A DNA stretch of 64,000 bases from Paenibacillus chibensis (GCF_004001045.1 NZ_BIMK01000007.1:1-64000); one strand, 5' to 3'; positions 50,677 through 58,858 are shown, counted from the stretch's first letter. A program made the numbers and translations. The notes: generated by a model from the letters alone, not told the origin.

Positions 50677-52068
50677 TTATGCGGCCTCCTTCTGCGTGTC
50701 GAAGCGTTGTTCGGCCGGGATGATAAGACGCATCTCTGTCGGTCTCGTCAGGTTTCCCTTACCTCCAGCCCCAGTTTCAACGCGATAGCTTCCGGTCAGC
50801 TTAGGGCCCTCCGTTACTTCGCCATAAGACCCGACTTTATTAATGCTGCCGTTGGTGTTAGCAATGATTTGCACGACATCCCCGCGCTTAAACTCGTTCA
50901 CCTTGCGCCCGATCGCGGCCCATTTCGCCTCTTCTGCGGTAAGCAACGCTAACTCCGAAGGGTCCGCATTCCAGCGATCTTGTCCGGGAAAATCAACGAC
51001 TACTTTGGCGGTAGTCACTTCGGCTACCTTGCCGATATCTCCGTTCTTCACGTTACCCCAACCGAACCGTGCGTCCTTCCCTTCCGGCACAGAAAGCTTA
51101 ACCGTGTCTCCCACGCTAAACTTCGTCTTCGGCTTCGTCGCCTCTTCGTACTCCTCTTTCGTAATCTTGCGGAGTGCATCGGCGTTGCAGTACGCAACAT
51201 GCTTGCCCTTTTCGTCTTTCAATCTAAGAGCGCGGTATCCAGTCGGCGGCTCAACGGTGACCTTTACGTACTTTCCGTCAATACCTCCCGTTACGGACGA
51301 GTTCGAGCTATTGGCGTCGATGATTTGCGCATAGCCTCCGTCCGCAAACTCGCCGATTGCTTTCGCGCGTTCAGTTTGCGATTTCTGCGCGTTGAACTCT
51401 GCCTCCGTCGCGGGTACCAAGTCTTTTTCCGCCAGCCAGTTACCAACAGAACCGTCAGCATTTTCTGCTCGATATGGTTGGCGATCGCGGTCATCCTTCG
51501 TGATCTTAACGACGGAACCGATCTTATAGTTATGGTCTCGGGTATTTGCGATAACCTTCGCGTAATCTCCAACGGTCAGACGCTTGGGCTGCAGCGGTTC
51601 CGCTACAAGTACGACGTATTCTTCGTGGCAGATTGCGTGGTTAAACGAGTTTACCGTCACTGCCTGTCCATCTCCCCATCTATCAGCGTCATCTACGGTA
51701 AGTTCGTCACCGTTAGCGTAAAGATCCCTCGTAGATTTAGCCGCAACGATACGGATACGTTCCCCAACCGAAGCCTTCCGTTTGACTTCGCGATACTTTG
51801 TCGTAGATGGCTCCGCCACCTTTTCGTAGACTTCGAAGTCCGTGTTACAAAGATCAAACTTGTCTCCGTCCTCATCGATAATCTGCGGATCTCCGCAACT
51901 ATCAACGTCCTCTACCTCATAGAACGCGCCGTCTTTGATATAGTCTGGGACGCTAAAATCCGTAATCTTAACGATATCACCCGCCTGCGCCTCACGGTCA
52001 ACCTTGCGATATTTCTGCCCGTTTACCTCTACGTCAGCCACCGGAATTACCACGTTCAATTTCGCCAT
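50677..52068 (-). CDS. modular SH3-like repeat protein C, 463 aa
   Basis: About six beta-barrel modules in a row, each opening with a motif of the type aromatic/Val-G-D-x-V/A-x-I: YRKVDREAQAGDIVKITD (19), YREVKRKASVGERIRIVA (92), KRLTVGDYAKVIANT (163), GEFADGGYAQIIDANSSNSS (235), KTKFSVGDTVKLSVPEG (315) and NEFKRGDVVQIIANTNGSIN (393). The KRKASVGERI module is shared with the proteins at 40427 and 44923; the NRDKR domain is not. It lies directly upstream of the polymerase gene. Function unknown. Confidence 0.6.
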   Translation of the reverse strand: MAKLNVVIPVADVEVNGQKYRKVDREAQAGDIVKITDFSVPDYIKDGAFYEVEDVDSCGDPQIIDEDGDKFDLCNTDFEVYEKVAEPSTTKYREVKRKASVGERIRIVAAKSTRDLYANGDELTVDDADRWGDGQAVTVNSFNHAICHEEYVVLVAEPLQPKRLTVGDYAKVIANTRDHNYKIGSVVKITKDDRDRQPYRAENADGSVGNWLAEKDLVPATEAEFNAQKSQTERAKAIGEFADGGYAQIIDANSSNSSVTGGIDGKYVKVTVEPPTGYRALRLKDEKGKHVAYCNADALRKITKEEYEEATKPKTKFSVGDTVKLSVPEGKDARFGWGNVKNGDIGKVAEVTTAKVVVDFPGQDRWNADPSELALLTAEEAKWAAIGRKVNEFKRGDVVQIIANTNGSINKVGSYGEVTEGPKLTGSYRVETGAGGKGNLTRPTEMRLIIPAEQRFDTQKEAA

Positions 52069-52090
52069 TTATACATCGCTCCCTATTCGT

Positions 52091-52315
52091 TTAATTTACG
52101 TTGCGGTGTTCGTCGATAACGCCACTGGCGTCGTATATGCGTTCCTCTGCGTATCTCGTTGCGCAGTCATAGCCGAATCCGTTGTGTACGTAGCCGCCTG
52201 CGTCATCAATCCGTTTAACCTCGTCGCCGGCACGGATCTCGCCGCGGCACCATTCGCATTCGGCTACGTATGGCGGCTCGGTCCCTGGCGGCTGAAATCG
52301 GTCGAACACGGTCAT
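52091..52315 (-). CDS. zinc-binding phage protein, 74 aa
   Basis: VAECEWCRGEIRAGDEVKRI then GGYVHNGFGYDCATRYAEER: a Cys-x-x-Cys pair and a later His and Cys suggest a small treble-clef or LIM-like zinc fold. The ATG at 52315 overlaps the previous stop (ATGA). Function unknown. Confidence 0.6.
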   Translation of the reverse strand: MTVFDRFQPPGTEPPYVAECEWCRGEIRAGDEVKRIDDAGGYVHNGFGYDCATRYAEERIYDASGVIDEHRNVN

Positions 52316-52767
52316 GCCGCGACCTCCAGTACCTCCGCAAGCTCGTCCGGTTCGGGCGCGTAGATGCTGCGATTTAGTGCGATTGGCAGCTCGACCCAAC
52401 GCTCAGCCGCCCGCGCTTCTGACGCCCAATATTCGCCGAGCATCCGATTTTCGAACATGTACACGCGTGGGATTTCGCCCTCGGCCGCCCATACGCCAAT
52501 AATGTAATCAGCGTCGGCTCGGTCGTAGGCTGTTCCGTTCCCTTTCTTTGCGTAGACAACGAGGTCGCCTCCGCGGTCCATGCGTTGCCGGATCGTTTTA
52601 ACTTGAATCTTCGCGTGTTCTCCGGATACCGGGTCCGTCGCGAGGATGTCGTAGGCCTCGGCCGTCTTGCTTTCGTGGATGCGCCATCCGTTCCCCAGTA
52701 GCGCAACTTGCGCCACCAGTTCGGAATAGGTGCCGGTTACTTCGCTAATATGTGCGATGGTACTCAC
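52312..52767 (-). CDS. PD-(D/E)XK endonuclease-like protein
   Basis: 151 residues. GTYSELVAQVALLGNGWRIH leads to the nuclease signature AYDILATDPVSGEHAKIQVK (D...Q-x-K) with downstream YIIGVWAAEGEIPRVYMFE. This is like the small PDDEXK family PF11645 and archaeal Holliday-junction resolvases. It starts with GTG. It may act with SSB and RuvC-like proteins in recombination. Confidence 0.65.
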   Translation of the reverse strand: MSTIAHISEVTGTYSELVAQVALLGNGWRIHESKTAEAYDILATDPVSGEHAKIQVKTIRQRMDRGGDLVVYAKKGNGTAYDRADADYIIGVWAAEGEIPRVYMFENRMLGEYWASEARAAERWVELPIALNRSIYAPEPDELAEVLEVAA

Positions 52768-52816
52768 CGTCCTCTTTCGTAATATTCGCCATTTCGAAGT
52801 CGAGCACCGCCCCCAT
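52745..52816 (-). CDS. possible 23-aa coupling peptide
   Basis: An ATG overlapping the SSB stop (TAATG) opens 23 codons (MGAVLDFEMANITKEDGEYH) that run into the endonuclease gene start. It may only serve translational coupling. Confidence 0.25.
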   Translation of the reverse strand: MGAVLDFEMANITKEDGEYHRTY

Positions 52817-53610
52817 TAGAACGGGAGATCATCCGGCGAGATATCGAGTGGCGCGTCAGTTTCCGTTGGGGCTACGTTTGATGGCGCTGCAGCTCCGATA
52901 GAAAGGCCGAGACGCGCGATATCGAAGCCGGCAACAACGAGATTCTTCGTCTGCTCCTCTTCGTCTGCAACGTAGAGACACGATTCAAAATCCGCCAGGT
53001 CGAACGGGGCACTTCCGATCTTAGCGAAGTTAGCGCGCTCAGCGTCCGTCAGATCTTCGTCCATGTCAATGATCGGAGACAGTGCTACGACTGCGTTTTG
53101 GCCCGCGCCAGTCTTCGTTAACTCGAACGCAATGCTGCCGAGCTTCTTCGCGTACTTCTCGATAACGGCCTTGAGCGTCTTCTCTTGCTTCGGCGACAGG
53201 TCGACTACGATATCCTTACCGGTCGTCAGATCGAAGAATGCGCGCAGGAACCGTTGTTTACCACGATACAGATACGCTTCATCCGTTATCTTTTTGACCG
53301 CGTCTTCAGTTGCGCCGGCTTCCTTCGCCGCCTTGGCATCGGCGTACAGCAAATCCGCAGCTTGATCCCATACCGTAGGGTTAGCGTCAATAAATCCGCG
53401 AGCATTACGAGTGGCCGGATTTTTCGGCACAAACGTATTCACTTTTTTATAGATACTGTAACCGTAGTACTCCGCGACGTCTTCGATAGACTTAACGCCG
53501 ACCTTGTACGTTGAGCCGGACTTGAACGAAGTAATCGGACTCTCTTTTGCGCCTCCGTCATTGTTCGTTGCAGCTACGGCCTCCGCGCCTACCTTCGTAA
53601 ACATGGACAT
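52816..53610 (-). CDS. phage single-stranded DNA-binding protein, putative
   Basis: 264 residues. The acidic C-terminal tip (APLDISPDDLPF) is the protein-interaction tail typical of SSBs. The body (TYKVGVKSIEDVAEYYGYSI, then FLRAFFDLTTGKDIVVDLSP, then VVALSPIIDMDEDLTDAERA) resembles ssDNA-binding proteins of Bacillus/Paenibacillus phages. The ATG at 53610 follows AAGGA. It lies upstream of recombination and polymerase genes and probably heads their operon. Confidence 0.75.
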   Translation of the reverse strand: MSMFTKVGAEAVAATNNDGGAKESPITSFKSGSTYKVGVKSIEDVAEYYGYSIYKKVNTFVPKNPATRNARGFIDANPTVWDQAADLLYADAKAAKEAGATEDAVKKITDEAYLYRGKQRFLRAFFDLTTGKDIVVDLSPKQEKTLKAVIEKYAKKLGSIAFELTKTGAGQNAVVALSPIIDMDEDLTDAERANFAKIGSAPFDLADFESCLYVADEEEQTKNLVVAGFDIARLGLSIGAAAPSNVAPTETDAPLDISPDDLPF

Positions 53611-53665
53611 TCGATCACGTTCCTTTTCGTTTAATTTGAGCGGCACTTTCTCAGTAAACACGGTA

Positions 53666-53688
53666 ATTATAAGTCCCGCCGGCCGGGA
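53666..53688 (-). promoter_or_regulatory. TATAAT box with adjacent TCCCG/CGGGA palindrome
   Basis: On the minus strand TATAAT (53666-53671) directly follows TCCCG-GCCGG-CGGGA (53674-53688). The palindrome covers the spacer, so it looks like a repressible promoter for the SSB-polymerase operon, although no good -35 is visible. Confidence 0.45.
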
Positions 53689-53861
53689 ATCCGCCGCCGC
53701 TCATAGCGGAGAGTATTACGAAAGGAAATGCGCTTGTTTACGTGTCGACCCGCAACTCAGCGGCTTACTCCCCTTCCGCGGGCATCTTTCCTACGCCCGA
53801 TTCGCGGTAACGACAGCGCTAGGCTTGGCGATACCGCGTAGCCGACGCAGGAACATCGGCG

Positions 53862-54386
53862 TTAAACTACGTATGCCGCGACCGCCTTCGCAATCTTCCG
53901 TTTCTCATGGCGGACGTTTTCGATATCGGCGTCCAATTGTGCGAAATACTCGTCGATCGCTTTGACGCGCGCCTGCATCGCCATTTTTACGGCTTGGCTG
54001 CGCGTTTTCTCGGCGCGAAGAAGGCAGGCGGCGCGCTCAACGCTGAGTTCAAGCCGTGTTAAATTGTTGCGGCGAACGGTCGTGGCTTCCTGGCGCTCGA
54101 TCTTGCGGAGTTCGCGCGTTACGAGATCTTCAACCTTATTGCGGAGAAGCATCGAACGCACTTCGCTTGGATAGAGGGTAATTATCGTGTCGGAATCCAT
54201 TGCTGCGATGAAAGTAATTCGGTTTTTCGTAAATAGACGAGAAGGACGGCCTTCTTCCGATACAATGTTCGCTATGAACCGGGCCTGACGATAGTTAGAG
54301 CGGATCCAACTGTCCGCGTCACACTGAGCAACGCCAAAATCGCTGACGGCTTTATCGATTGCGTGGTGTGTTACGATTACCCTCAC
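53862..54386 (-). CDS. phage hypothetical protein, 174 aa
   Basis: Domain one (MRVIVTHHAIDKAVSDFGVA, then ARFIANIVSEEGRPSRLFTK) is alpha/beta; the second half is a long charged helix (VRRNNLTRLELSVERAACLL, then ARVKAIDEYFAQLDADIENV). It starts with a GTG overlapping the previous stop. No family assigned. Confidence 0.6.
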   Translation of the reverse strand: MRVIVTHHAIDKAVSDFGVAQCDADSWIRSNYRQARFIANIVSEEGRPSRLFTKNRITFIAAMDSDTIITLYPSEVRSMLLRNKVEDLVTRELRKIERQEATTVRRNNLTRLELSVERAACLLRAEKTRSQAVKMAMQARVKAIDEYFAQLDADIENVRHEKRKIAKAVAAYVV

Positions 54387-54541
54387 GCAATGCGCACTCC
54401 TTTCGGGATTACCGGAAACACATAGTAATCCGCCGGGTCTTCGTACTCTTCTAGGGCGCCGTGGTAGTCAAGGTTCACGTCAGGTTTAGAAATTTTTTTA
54501 GAAAACGAAACCTTATCCGTTGTTAGCCGTAGTTTATTCAT
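54383..54541 (-). CDS. small early protein, 52 aa
   Basis: MNKLRLTTDKVSFSKKISKP, then YHGALEEYEDPADYYVFPVI. CGGAGGA lies 8 bases before the ATG, and the stop overlaps the next GTG. It is the first gene after the divergent promoter region at 54.55-54.7 kb, so probably an early protein. Function unknown. Confidence 0.6.
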   Translation of the reverse strand: MNKLRLTTDKVSFSKKISKPDVNLDYHGALEEYEDPADYYVFPVIPKGVRIA

Positions 54542-54649
54542 AAGGAAATTCCTCCGTTTTGTTTTAGGGCTAACTCAAATAAACGTTGACAATAGACAAC
54601 TTTTTAATGTAGTATTTAAAACGTAAATGGATATATTGGTAACTTTTAG

Positions 54650-54679
54650 GATATAGTCCTATACAAAAAGAGTTGTCAA
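54650..54679 (-). promoter_or_regulatory. probable early promoter, minus strand
   Basis: TTGACA (54674-54679 complement), 18-base spacer, TATATC (54650-54655 complement). The palindrome AGGA-TATAG-TCCT lies over the -10 and TTGTC/GACAA half-sites recur nearby. It is placed to drive the small early gene at 54541. Confidence 0.55.
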
Positions 54680-54710
54680 ATTGTAACACTTGATTAGCCA
54701 CTTGATGTTT

Positions 54711-54845
54711 GTGGTATACTATTGTAAGAGGTGGAACGGGTTTCATGCCTGAAAACTCCGTTCTGACTCATAAACAAATCAGACACAGTTTGAGCATCTG
54801 ATCTTACTTTGACGGGTTGGAACAGACGCCCAAACTCACACACAC
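54711..54845 (+). other. plus-strand promoter and three-hairpin RNA candidate
   Basis: GTGGTATACT (54711-54720) is an extended -10 nearly identical to that at 43806. Downstream come GAACGG/CCGTTC around a GTTTCA/TGAAAAC inner stem, then ATCAGA/TCTGAT, then GGGTTGG to GCCC pairing. No reading frame fits. It converges with the sigma-like gene and could be a small RNA or an antisense transcript to it. Confidence 0.4.
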
Positions 54846-54859
54846 AGGGTAAAACTCTG

Positions 54860-55459
54860 CTAGACTGCGCACGCCAGCGCAATCTTACACTGCGATTTAA
54901 ACCGTGCGATAAACTTACGATGCGACTCGCTTTTCCCACCGAAGATTTGCGCCAACAAATCTGCGATGGATGAGTCGGTATAATCTGATTTTGTCCACGC
55001 GTGTACAATCGCCAATTTTCTAGGATCGCTTCCCGCCAAGGAGGCGATTTTTTCATTTAATAAGAGGTTAGAATCGATCGTCGCCAAACGATCAGTTACC
55101 TCTATCTCCACAAGCTCGCCGTTCTTTGCTGTGACCGGGGCATCGAGTGAAAGTAAAGGGCTCATCCCGTGCCTCAATTCCTTCTTTCTATGCCTGTCCA
55201 CGCTTCGACCAAGTCGTCGCTTGATAAAATTCACAACGAGTTGTCGAAGGTTTCCGATAGCTGGGTCAAACCTCTTAACCACATCCTCAACTATCTTCCA
55301 GCACTCTTCTTCGAATGATTCTTGGGAAGGTATCCGGTTACGGTTATAATCAGAAAGCTCTGCAATAAAAGGTTGAAAATAACCCTTTACCTCCCACATT
55401 GCTTCCGTATCACCGTTGCTCGCCCTTGCGGCAAGACTATTTAGTTGTAAGTTATTCAT
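54860..55459 (-). CDS. sigma-70-like factor (early)
   Basis: 199 residues. The N-terminal half (LAARASNGDTEAMWEVKGYF, then FEEECWKIVEDVVKRFDPAI, then QLVVNFIKRRLGRSVDRHRK) matches sigma region 2. The C-terminal half (LAIVHAWTKSDYTDSSIADL, then FGGKSESHRKFIARFKSQCK) is a region-4-like HTH. It resembles small phage or SigI/Y-like sigmas. A copy of the 46-bp box lies in its own upstream region, suggesting autoregulation. Confidence 0.7.
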   Translation of the reverse strand: MNNLQLNSLAARASNGDTEAMWEVKGYFQPFIAELSDYNRNRIPSQESFEEECWKIVEDVVKRFDPAIGNLRQLVVNFIKRRLGRSVDRHRKKELRHGMSPLLSLDAPVTAKNGELVEIEVTDRLATIDSNLLLNEKIASLAGSDPRKLAIVHAWTKSDYTDSSIADLLAQIFGGKSESHRKFIARFKSQCKIALACAV

Positions 55460-55482
55460 TCATTTAATTCCTCCTTTATCTT

Positions 55483-55528
55483 CCTTACATTTAATATAAG
55501 GACAAAAGATTTTCGTTTTGGGACAAGC
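55483..55528 (-). promoter_or_regulatory. conserved 46-bp box, copy 2 (putative phage promoter)
   Basis: On the minus strand TGTCCCAAAACGAAAATC, then TTTTGTCCTTATATT, then AAATGTAAGG. Roughly 36 of 46 positions agree with copy 1. It ends 23 bases before the start codon of the sigma-like gene. Confidence 0.6.
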
Positions 55529-55571
55529 ATGGTAAAATATTCTTGTATAAATTTTATAAGGCGGCCTAACT

Positions 55572-55847
55572 ATGCAGGAAATCTCTTTGGGTCGCTGCTG
55601 CCTCGGAGATATTCTCGATGATATTGAGTGGTCACAGCAACAGTTAGCGGACAACTCAGGCATTGATAAGTCGACAATCTCACGGTTTCTTTCGGAAGAC
55701 CCGAAGATTAAGCGTAAGATATCTTTGCTGCACGGTATTATAATTACCGATGCCATTTACGCGAAAACGGGACGTTACTACCACCCGCGAGAACTTTACG
55801 AAGGAACTAAGAAGTCTCCTCTGGGGCACGGCGCGGACAAATCTTGA
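55572..55847 (+). CDS. helix-turn-helix regulator, 91 aa
   Basis: WSQQQLADNSGIDKSTISRF followed by LSEDPKIKRKISLLHGIIIT is an XRE-type HTH. The N terminus (GRCCLGDILDDIE) and the C-terminal ELYEGTKKSPLGHGADKS are short. It is divergent from the sigma-like gene and shares its upstream region, so it may repress early genes. TGGTAAAAT, another extended -10, lies about 35 bases before the start. Confidence 0.7.
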   Translation: MQEISLGRCCLGDILDDIEWSQQQLADNSGIDKSTISRFLSEDPKIKRKISLLHGIIITDAIYAKTGRYYHPRELYEGTKKSPLGHGADKS

Positions 55848-55919
55848 TGGTTTGTTCGCTTCTAAAAGTTGACATGTGTCAACCGAATGAGCCTATTATA
55901 CGACAAACAAATTAGGCTG

Positions 55920-56837
55920 TCACGCTAAATATTGGTAAATAGTCCTTAACTTGCGCAAATCTCCTATGCCGATGTGCCTAGCCTCGTTCACGTCCTTGTA
56001 ACCACGAGGAACTAACGCAAGGCTCACGTCAATCTTGCCGCTAAATGCCTCGTAAACTTGGTTGCGCCATGCCCGGCCAGCCGCATCGCTATCCCTCACG
56101 ATGATCAACTCTTCGATGGGCGACCGCAGTATCAAGTCGCGCTTCTTAGCATTGAACGCAGCCCCACCGGTTGCAATTGCCGGAATGCCTAGCGACCAAA
56201 GCGTTAAGGCATCAACTTCGGCCTCTACGATCGCCACTCGCTTGAGATTCCGTTGATATACGACATTTATCCCGTAAATAAGGTCGCGTATAGGATGCCC
56301 GCCCTTTGCGTACCAGAAGCGCTTGTCCCAAGTCGATCGATACTTTACGTTAAGCAATCGTTTTCCGTCCGATGACCACCACGGCAGGATGACCGCTTTG
56401 CTCCGCGGGTCGTTGCCTGTCCGGAACAGCGTTTGGACCTCCGCAGATATTCCGCGGCCCAGCAGATATTCGGAAACTTGCGGCTCGATCGTTATGTCTA
56501 ATGGTTTGCGTACCCTAGCGTTGTTGTTCGTCGGTAGTTTAATCGTTATGTATTCGCCAGGACCAGCGCGGCTGCCTTCGTATAAGAGTTCCGCCGCTTC
56601 CTCCTCCGTTATGTTGCGCAGGAAGGCAATGAGCTTTTCGGGTGGGCCAGCGCGCCACCGTTTCTCTTTCGCGCCCCAATCGTTCCACCATCCGTACTTG
56701 TCCGATGAAGGGTCGAGGTTGATTGAGAATGACGGCGAATCGTCTCCCTCGCGAAACGGCGAGCTGGCTTCGAGCTTTAATGGGTGCCAGCGTGGATTGC
56801 ACCACGGGTGGTTATTTACTACATCTATTAACTTCAT
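55920..56837 (-). CDS. TOPRIM primase-like protein
   Basis: 305 residues. The N-terminal zinc/CHC2-like part (HPWCNPRWHPLKLEASSPFR, then GDDSPSFSINLDPSSDKYGW) lacks a full zinc set. The TOPRIM domain has VAIVEAEVDALTLWSLGIPA (Glu) and ELIIVRDSDAAGRAWRNQ (D-x-D), followed by PRGYKDVNE. It should lay RNA primers with the adjacent DnaB helicase. Confidence 0.85.
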   Translation of the reverse strand: MKLIDVVNNHPWCNPRWHPLKLEASSPFREGDDSPSFSINLDPSSDKYGWWNDWGAKEKRWRAGPPEKLIAFLRNITEEEAAELLYEGSRAGPGEYITIKLPTNNNARVRKPLDITIEPQVSEYLLGRGISAEVQTLFRTGNDPRSKAVILPWWSSDGKRLLNVKYRSTWDKRFWYAKGGHPIRDLIYGINVVYQRNLKRVAIVEAEVDALTLWSLGIPAIATGGAAFNAKKRDLILRSPIEELIIVRDSDAAGRAWRNQVYEAFSGKIDVSLALVPRGYKDVNEARHIGIGDLRKLRTIYQYLA

Positions 56838-56870
56838 GCCGTCATCGACCCTTTCACTGTGTGTACTTGT

Positions 56871-57371
56871 TCACCCTCTGATATTGTTCAGTCCTTCCGC
56901 GCACTTATTCAAAGTTATTAACGCACTTTCCAGTTCTGAAATTAACCTCACCTCTTTTGAACTTACCTGTTTGTGGCAGCTTAGAATATAATCAATGTCC
57001 GTTAGGATATGCATCTTTTCTATTTTAGTTTTTATCTCATTGATGTTAGGTATAACCACATCATACAGTTTCCCCCTTACCATCAGCCGTTCAATGTCAT
57101 CGTAAACTTCTTCAAGCATAACTTCTTGCTCTTCGTCTGGTTCTTCGCCTTCTTCCGGGACATACCCCGCAGCTATTAATGTCTCGCCCACCGCCAAGCC
57201 CAAACCCTCTGCAAATTGAACGACAGTACTATATCTTGGTCTTGCTTCCCCTCGTTCAAATTTTGCGATCTGCGAAAAACTGATGCCGGTTAATGAAGAG
57301 ATGTCTCGAAGAGATAAGCCTCGCGTTGTTCTAATTAGTCTAATATAGTCACCAAATCTAGTGTTGATCAT
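56871..57371 (-). CDS. XRE-family repressor with regulatory C terminus
   Basis: 166 residues. The HTH is FGDYIRLIRTTRGLSLRDIS, SLTGISFSQIAKFERGEARP. An acidic linker (EEGEEPDEEQEVMLEEVYDD) and a helical C terminus follow. It has no LexA-type peptidase site, so it would not be cleaved by RecA. The ATG at 57371 follows AAAGGAG at a long distance (12 bases). A perfect promoter with TGTGTT/AACACA repeats precedes it, indicating autoregulation. It is a candidate lysogeny or early repressor. Confidence 0.75.
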   Translation of the reverse strand: MINTRFGDYIRLIRTTRGLSLRDISSLTGISFSQIAKFERGEARPRYSTVVQFAEGLGLAVGETLIAAGYVPEEGEEPDEEQEVMLEEVYDDIERLMVRGKLYDVVIPNINEIKTKIEKMHILTDIDYILSCHKQVSSKEVRLISELESALITLNKCAEGLNNIRG

Positions 57372-57403
57372 TGTATGGTTGCGCTCCTTTCTAGTATAAC
57401 TGG

Positions 57404-57432
57404 ATAATACAACCATCTGTGTTTTTTGTCAA
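57404..57432 (-). promoter_or_regulatory. promoter and operator of the XRE repressor gene
   Basis: On the minus strand TTGACA (57427-57432), 17-base spacer, TATTAT (57404-57409). TGTGTT and AACACA half-sites overlap the -35 and recur at about 57433-57456 (AACACATACATG, TTGTGTGTTTTT on the plus strand), giving three half-sites in 45 bp. Confidence 0.75.
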
Positions 57433-57469
57433 CACATACATGAAATTGTGTGTTTTTTAGAGATGAGTA

Positions 57470-58858
57470 TTAAAATCCACTTACGAACTGACCGCCGCCA
57501 TCCCCTCTTGTAACCTCCCGCACGATCCCGAAATTCGGCAGGTAAACGATCTCCACGCGCGCATCCTCGCCACCATTCCGCCCTTTGCCCAGCTCGATAA
57601 TCCCACGCCCTTCATGCGCAAGTGTATCGATACCAAACGTATTGGCAGCGTCTTCAAGGACCGCTTTCGTCTTCTTGATCTCCGCACGCTTCGGCGGTTT
57701 CATCTCGCGGACACCGTCGTCACCTTTTTCGCTCGGATTCTCGTCAGCCTGCGTGATTACATGTAGCACCGTTTTAGTCCGACCGGCCAACAAGCGTAGC
57801 TTCTTAGACGTAGCCGCTGCGTCTCCTCCCGTTGTTTTCGACGTGTTCGCCTCGTAGTCCATATAATAGATCGGATCGACTACGACCACATCCGCCTCAT
57901 ATTCCGCTATGTCCGCTTCAAGCTGCCGGATGGACCGATCGCTGAAGTTCTCGTCATCGACCGCACGAAGGATAATACGGCCGGCGATAGTTTCGTTGAG
58001 CGTGCGCAGGAACTCCGCTAAGCCTTGTTCGTACTCCTCGGGTAGGCGCCCCATGAGCATCGCCTTATTATCGAAGCCTGCTTCGTAATCAACACCGTCA
58101 ATTTGCGCAGTGACTACGCCCGCCTTTGCGCTTAGGTACGAGTAAGCCCTCGCCATCCATTCGAACGTAGACATTTCGAGCGCCCATACGAGAACGGTTG
58201 CGCCCTGGATTGCGGCCTCAAGCGCTTCTACCATGACTACGACGGACTTGCCGCGGCCTGATCGTGCGTACCACGTGTACATATTCGATGAGAGATAGCC
58301 GCCGATCTGCTCGTTGATGTATCCGAAGGCCGAGCGCCAAATCTTGAACGACTGGCCGAACTTGCGCGCTCGATATTCGTCCATGAACTTATCGAAGTCT
58401 GTTTTAACGTCCGTTGCCTTTTGGCAATTGCGAACACTTGATCTCATCTTAATCCCACTAGCCAGATTTTTCAAGTACTCGGAGAACTCTTCCGCAGACA
58501 TTTTTTGATACGCTTCAGCAAACTCCGACGGAATGTGCTTTCCGGATTCTTCGTCGATGTAACCGTTAACAACCTGCGCGGTCATACGCTTGGCCGCTGC
58601 ATCTTTTAGCCCACGCGCCAGGTATTCGTATGAATCCGTTACGCCTGGCAGATACGTCAGATCCGGAAACTCCGCTGTTAAAGACGCATAGCTCGGCGCT
58701 CGGCCTCCGTTTTCCTGCGCATATCGAACGATAAAGTCGTATGCCTGCCGTTCGCTGGCCGTCGGGAAGTCGTCGCGTGTTATTCCGTATTTGAATATAG
58801 CGGAGATATTGCCGTCATCTACGATCTTTGAAATTACTTGTTCGCCATATATCGCCAA
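57470..58858 (-). CDS. replicative DNA helicase (DnaB-like)
   Basis: 462 residues from the TTG at 58858 (GGAGG 10 bases before). The N-terminal domain (YGEQVISKIVDDGNISAIFK) is followed by a linker and a RecA-fold motor. Motor motifs are Walker A YTWYARSGRGKSVVVMVEAL, ATVLVWALEMSTFEWMARAY, Walker B DVVVVDPIYYMDYEA and VLHVITQADENPSEKG. It unwinds the fork with the loader at 59096. Longer in-frame codons upstream include the ribosome site and are rejected. Confidence 0.9.
   Translation of the reverse strand: MAIYGEQVISKIVDDGNISAIFKYGITRDDFPTASERQAYDFIVRYAQENGGRAPSYASLTAEFPDLTYLPGVTDSYEYLARGLKDAAAKRMTAQVVNGYIDEESGKHIPSEFAEAYQKMSAEEFSEYLKNLASGIKMRSSVRNCQKATDVKTDFDKFMDEYRARKFGQSFKIWRSAFGYINEQIGGYLSSNMYTWYARSGRGKSVVVMVEALEAAIQGATVLVWALEMSTFEWMARAYSYLSAKAGVVTAQIDGVDYEAGFDNKAMLMGRLPEEYEQGLAEFLRTLNETIAGRIILRAVDDENFSDRSIRQLEADIAEYEADVVVVDPIYYMDYEANTSKTTGGDAAATSKKLRLLAGRTKTVLHVITQADENPSEKGDDGVREMKPPKRAEIKKTKAVLEDAANTFGIDTLAHEGRGIIELGKGRNGGEDARVEIVYLPNFGIVREVTRGDGGGQFVSGF

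Noticed and set aside
50980-52119. 379-codon plus-strand frame opposite the six-module protein
   Set aside because: No ribosome site and Arg/Phe/Leu-rich antisense composition; the minus-strand frame shows repeated modules shared with two paralogues.
54694-55056. 120-codon minus-strand frame overlapping the sigma-like gene
   Set aside because: Out of frame with the sigma-like gene, no ribosome site, and it spans the hairpin-rich plus-strand element.
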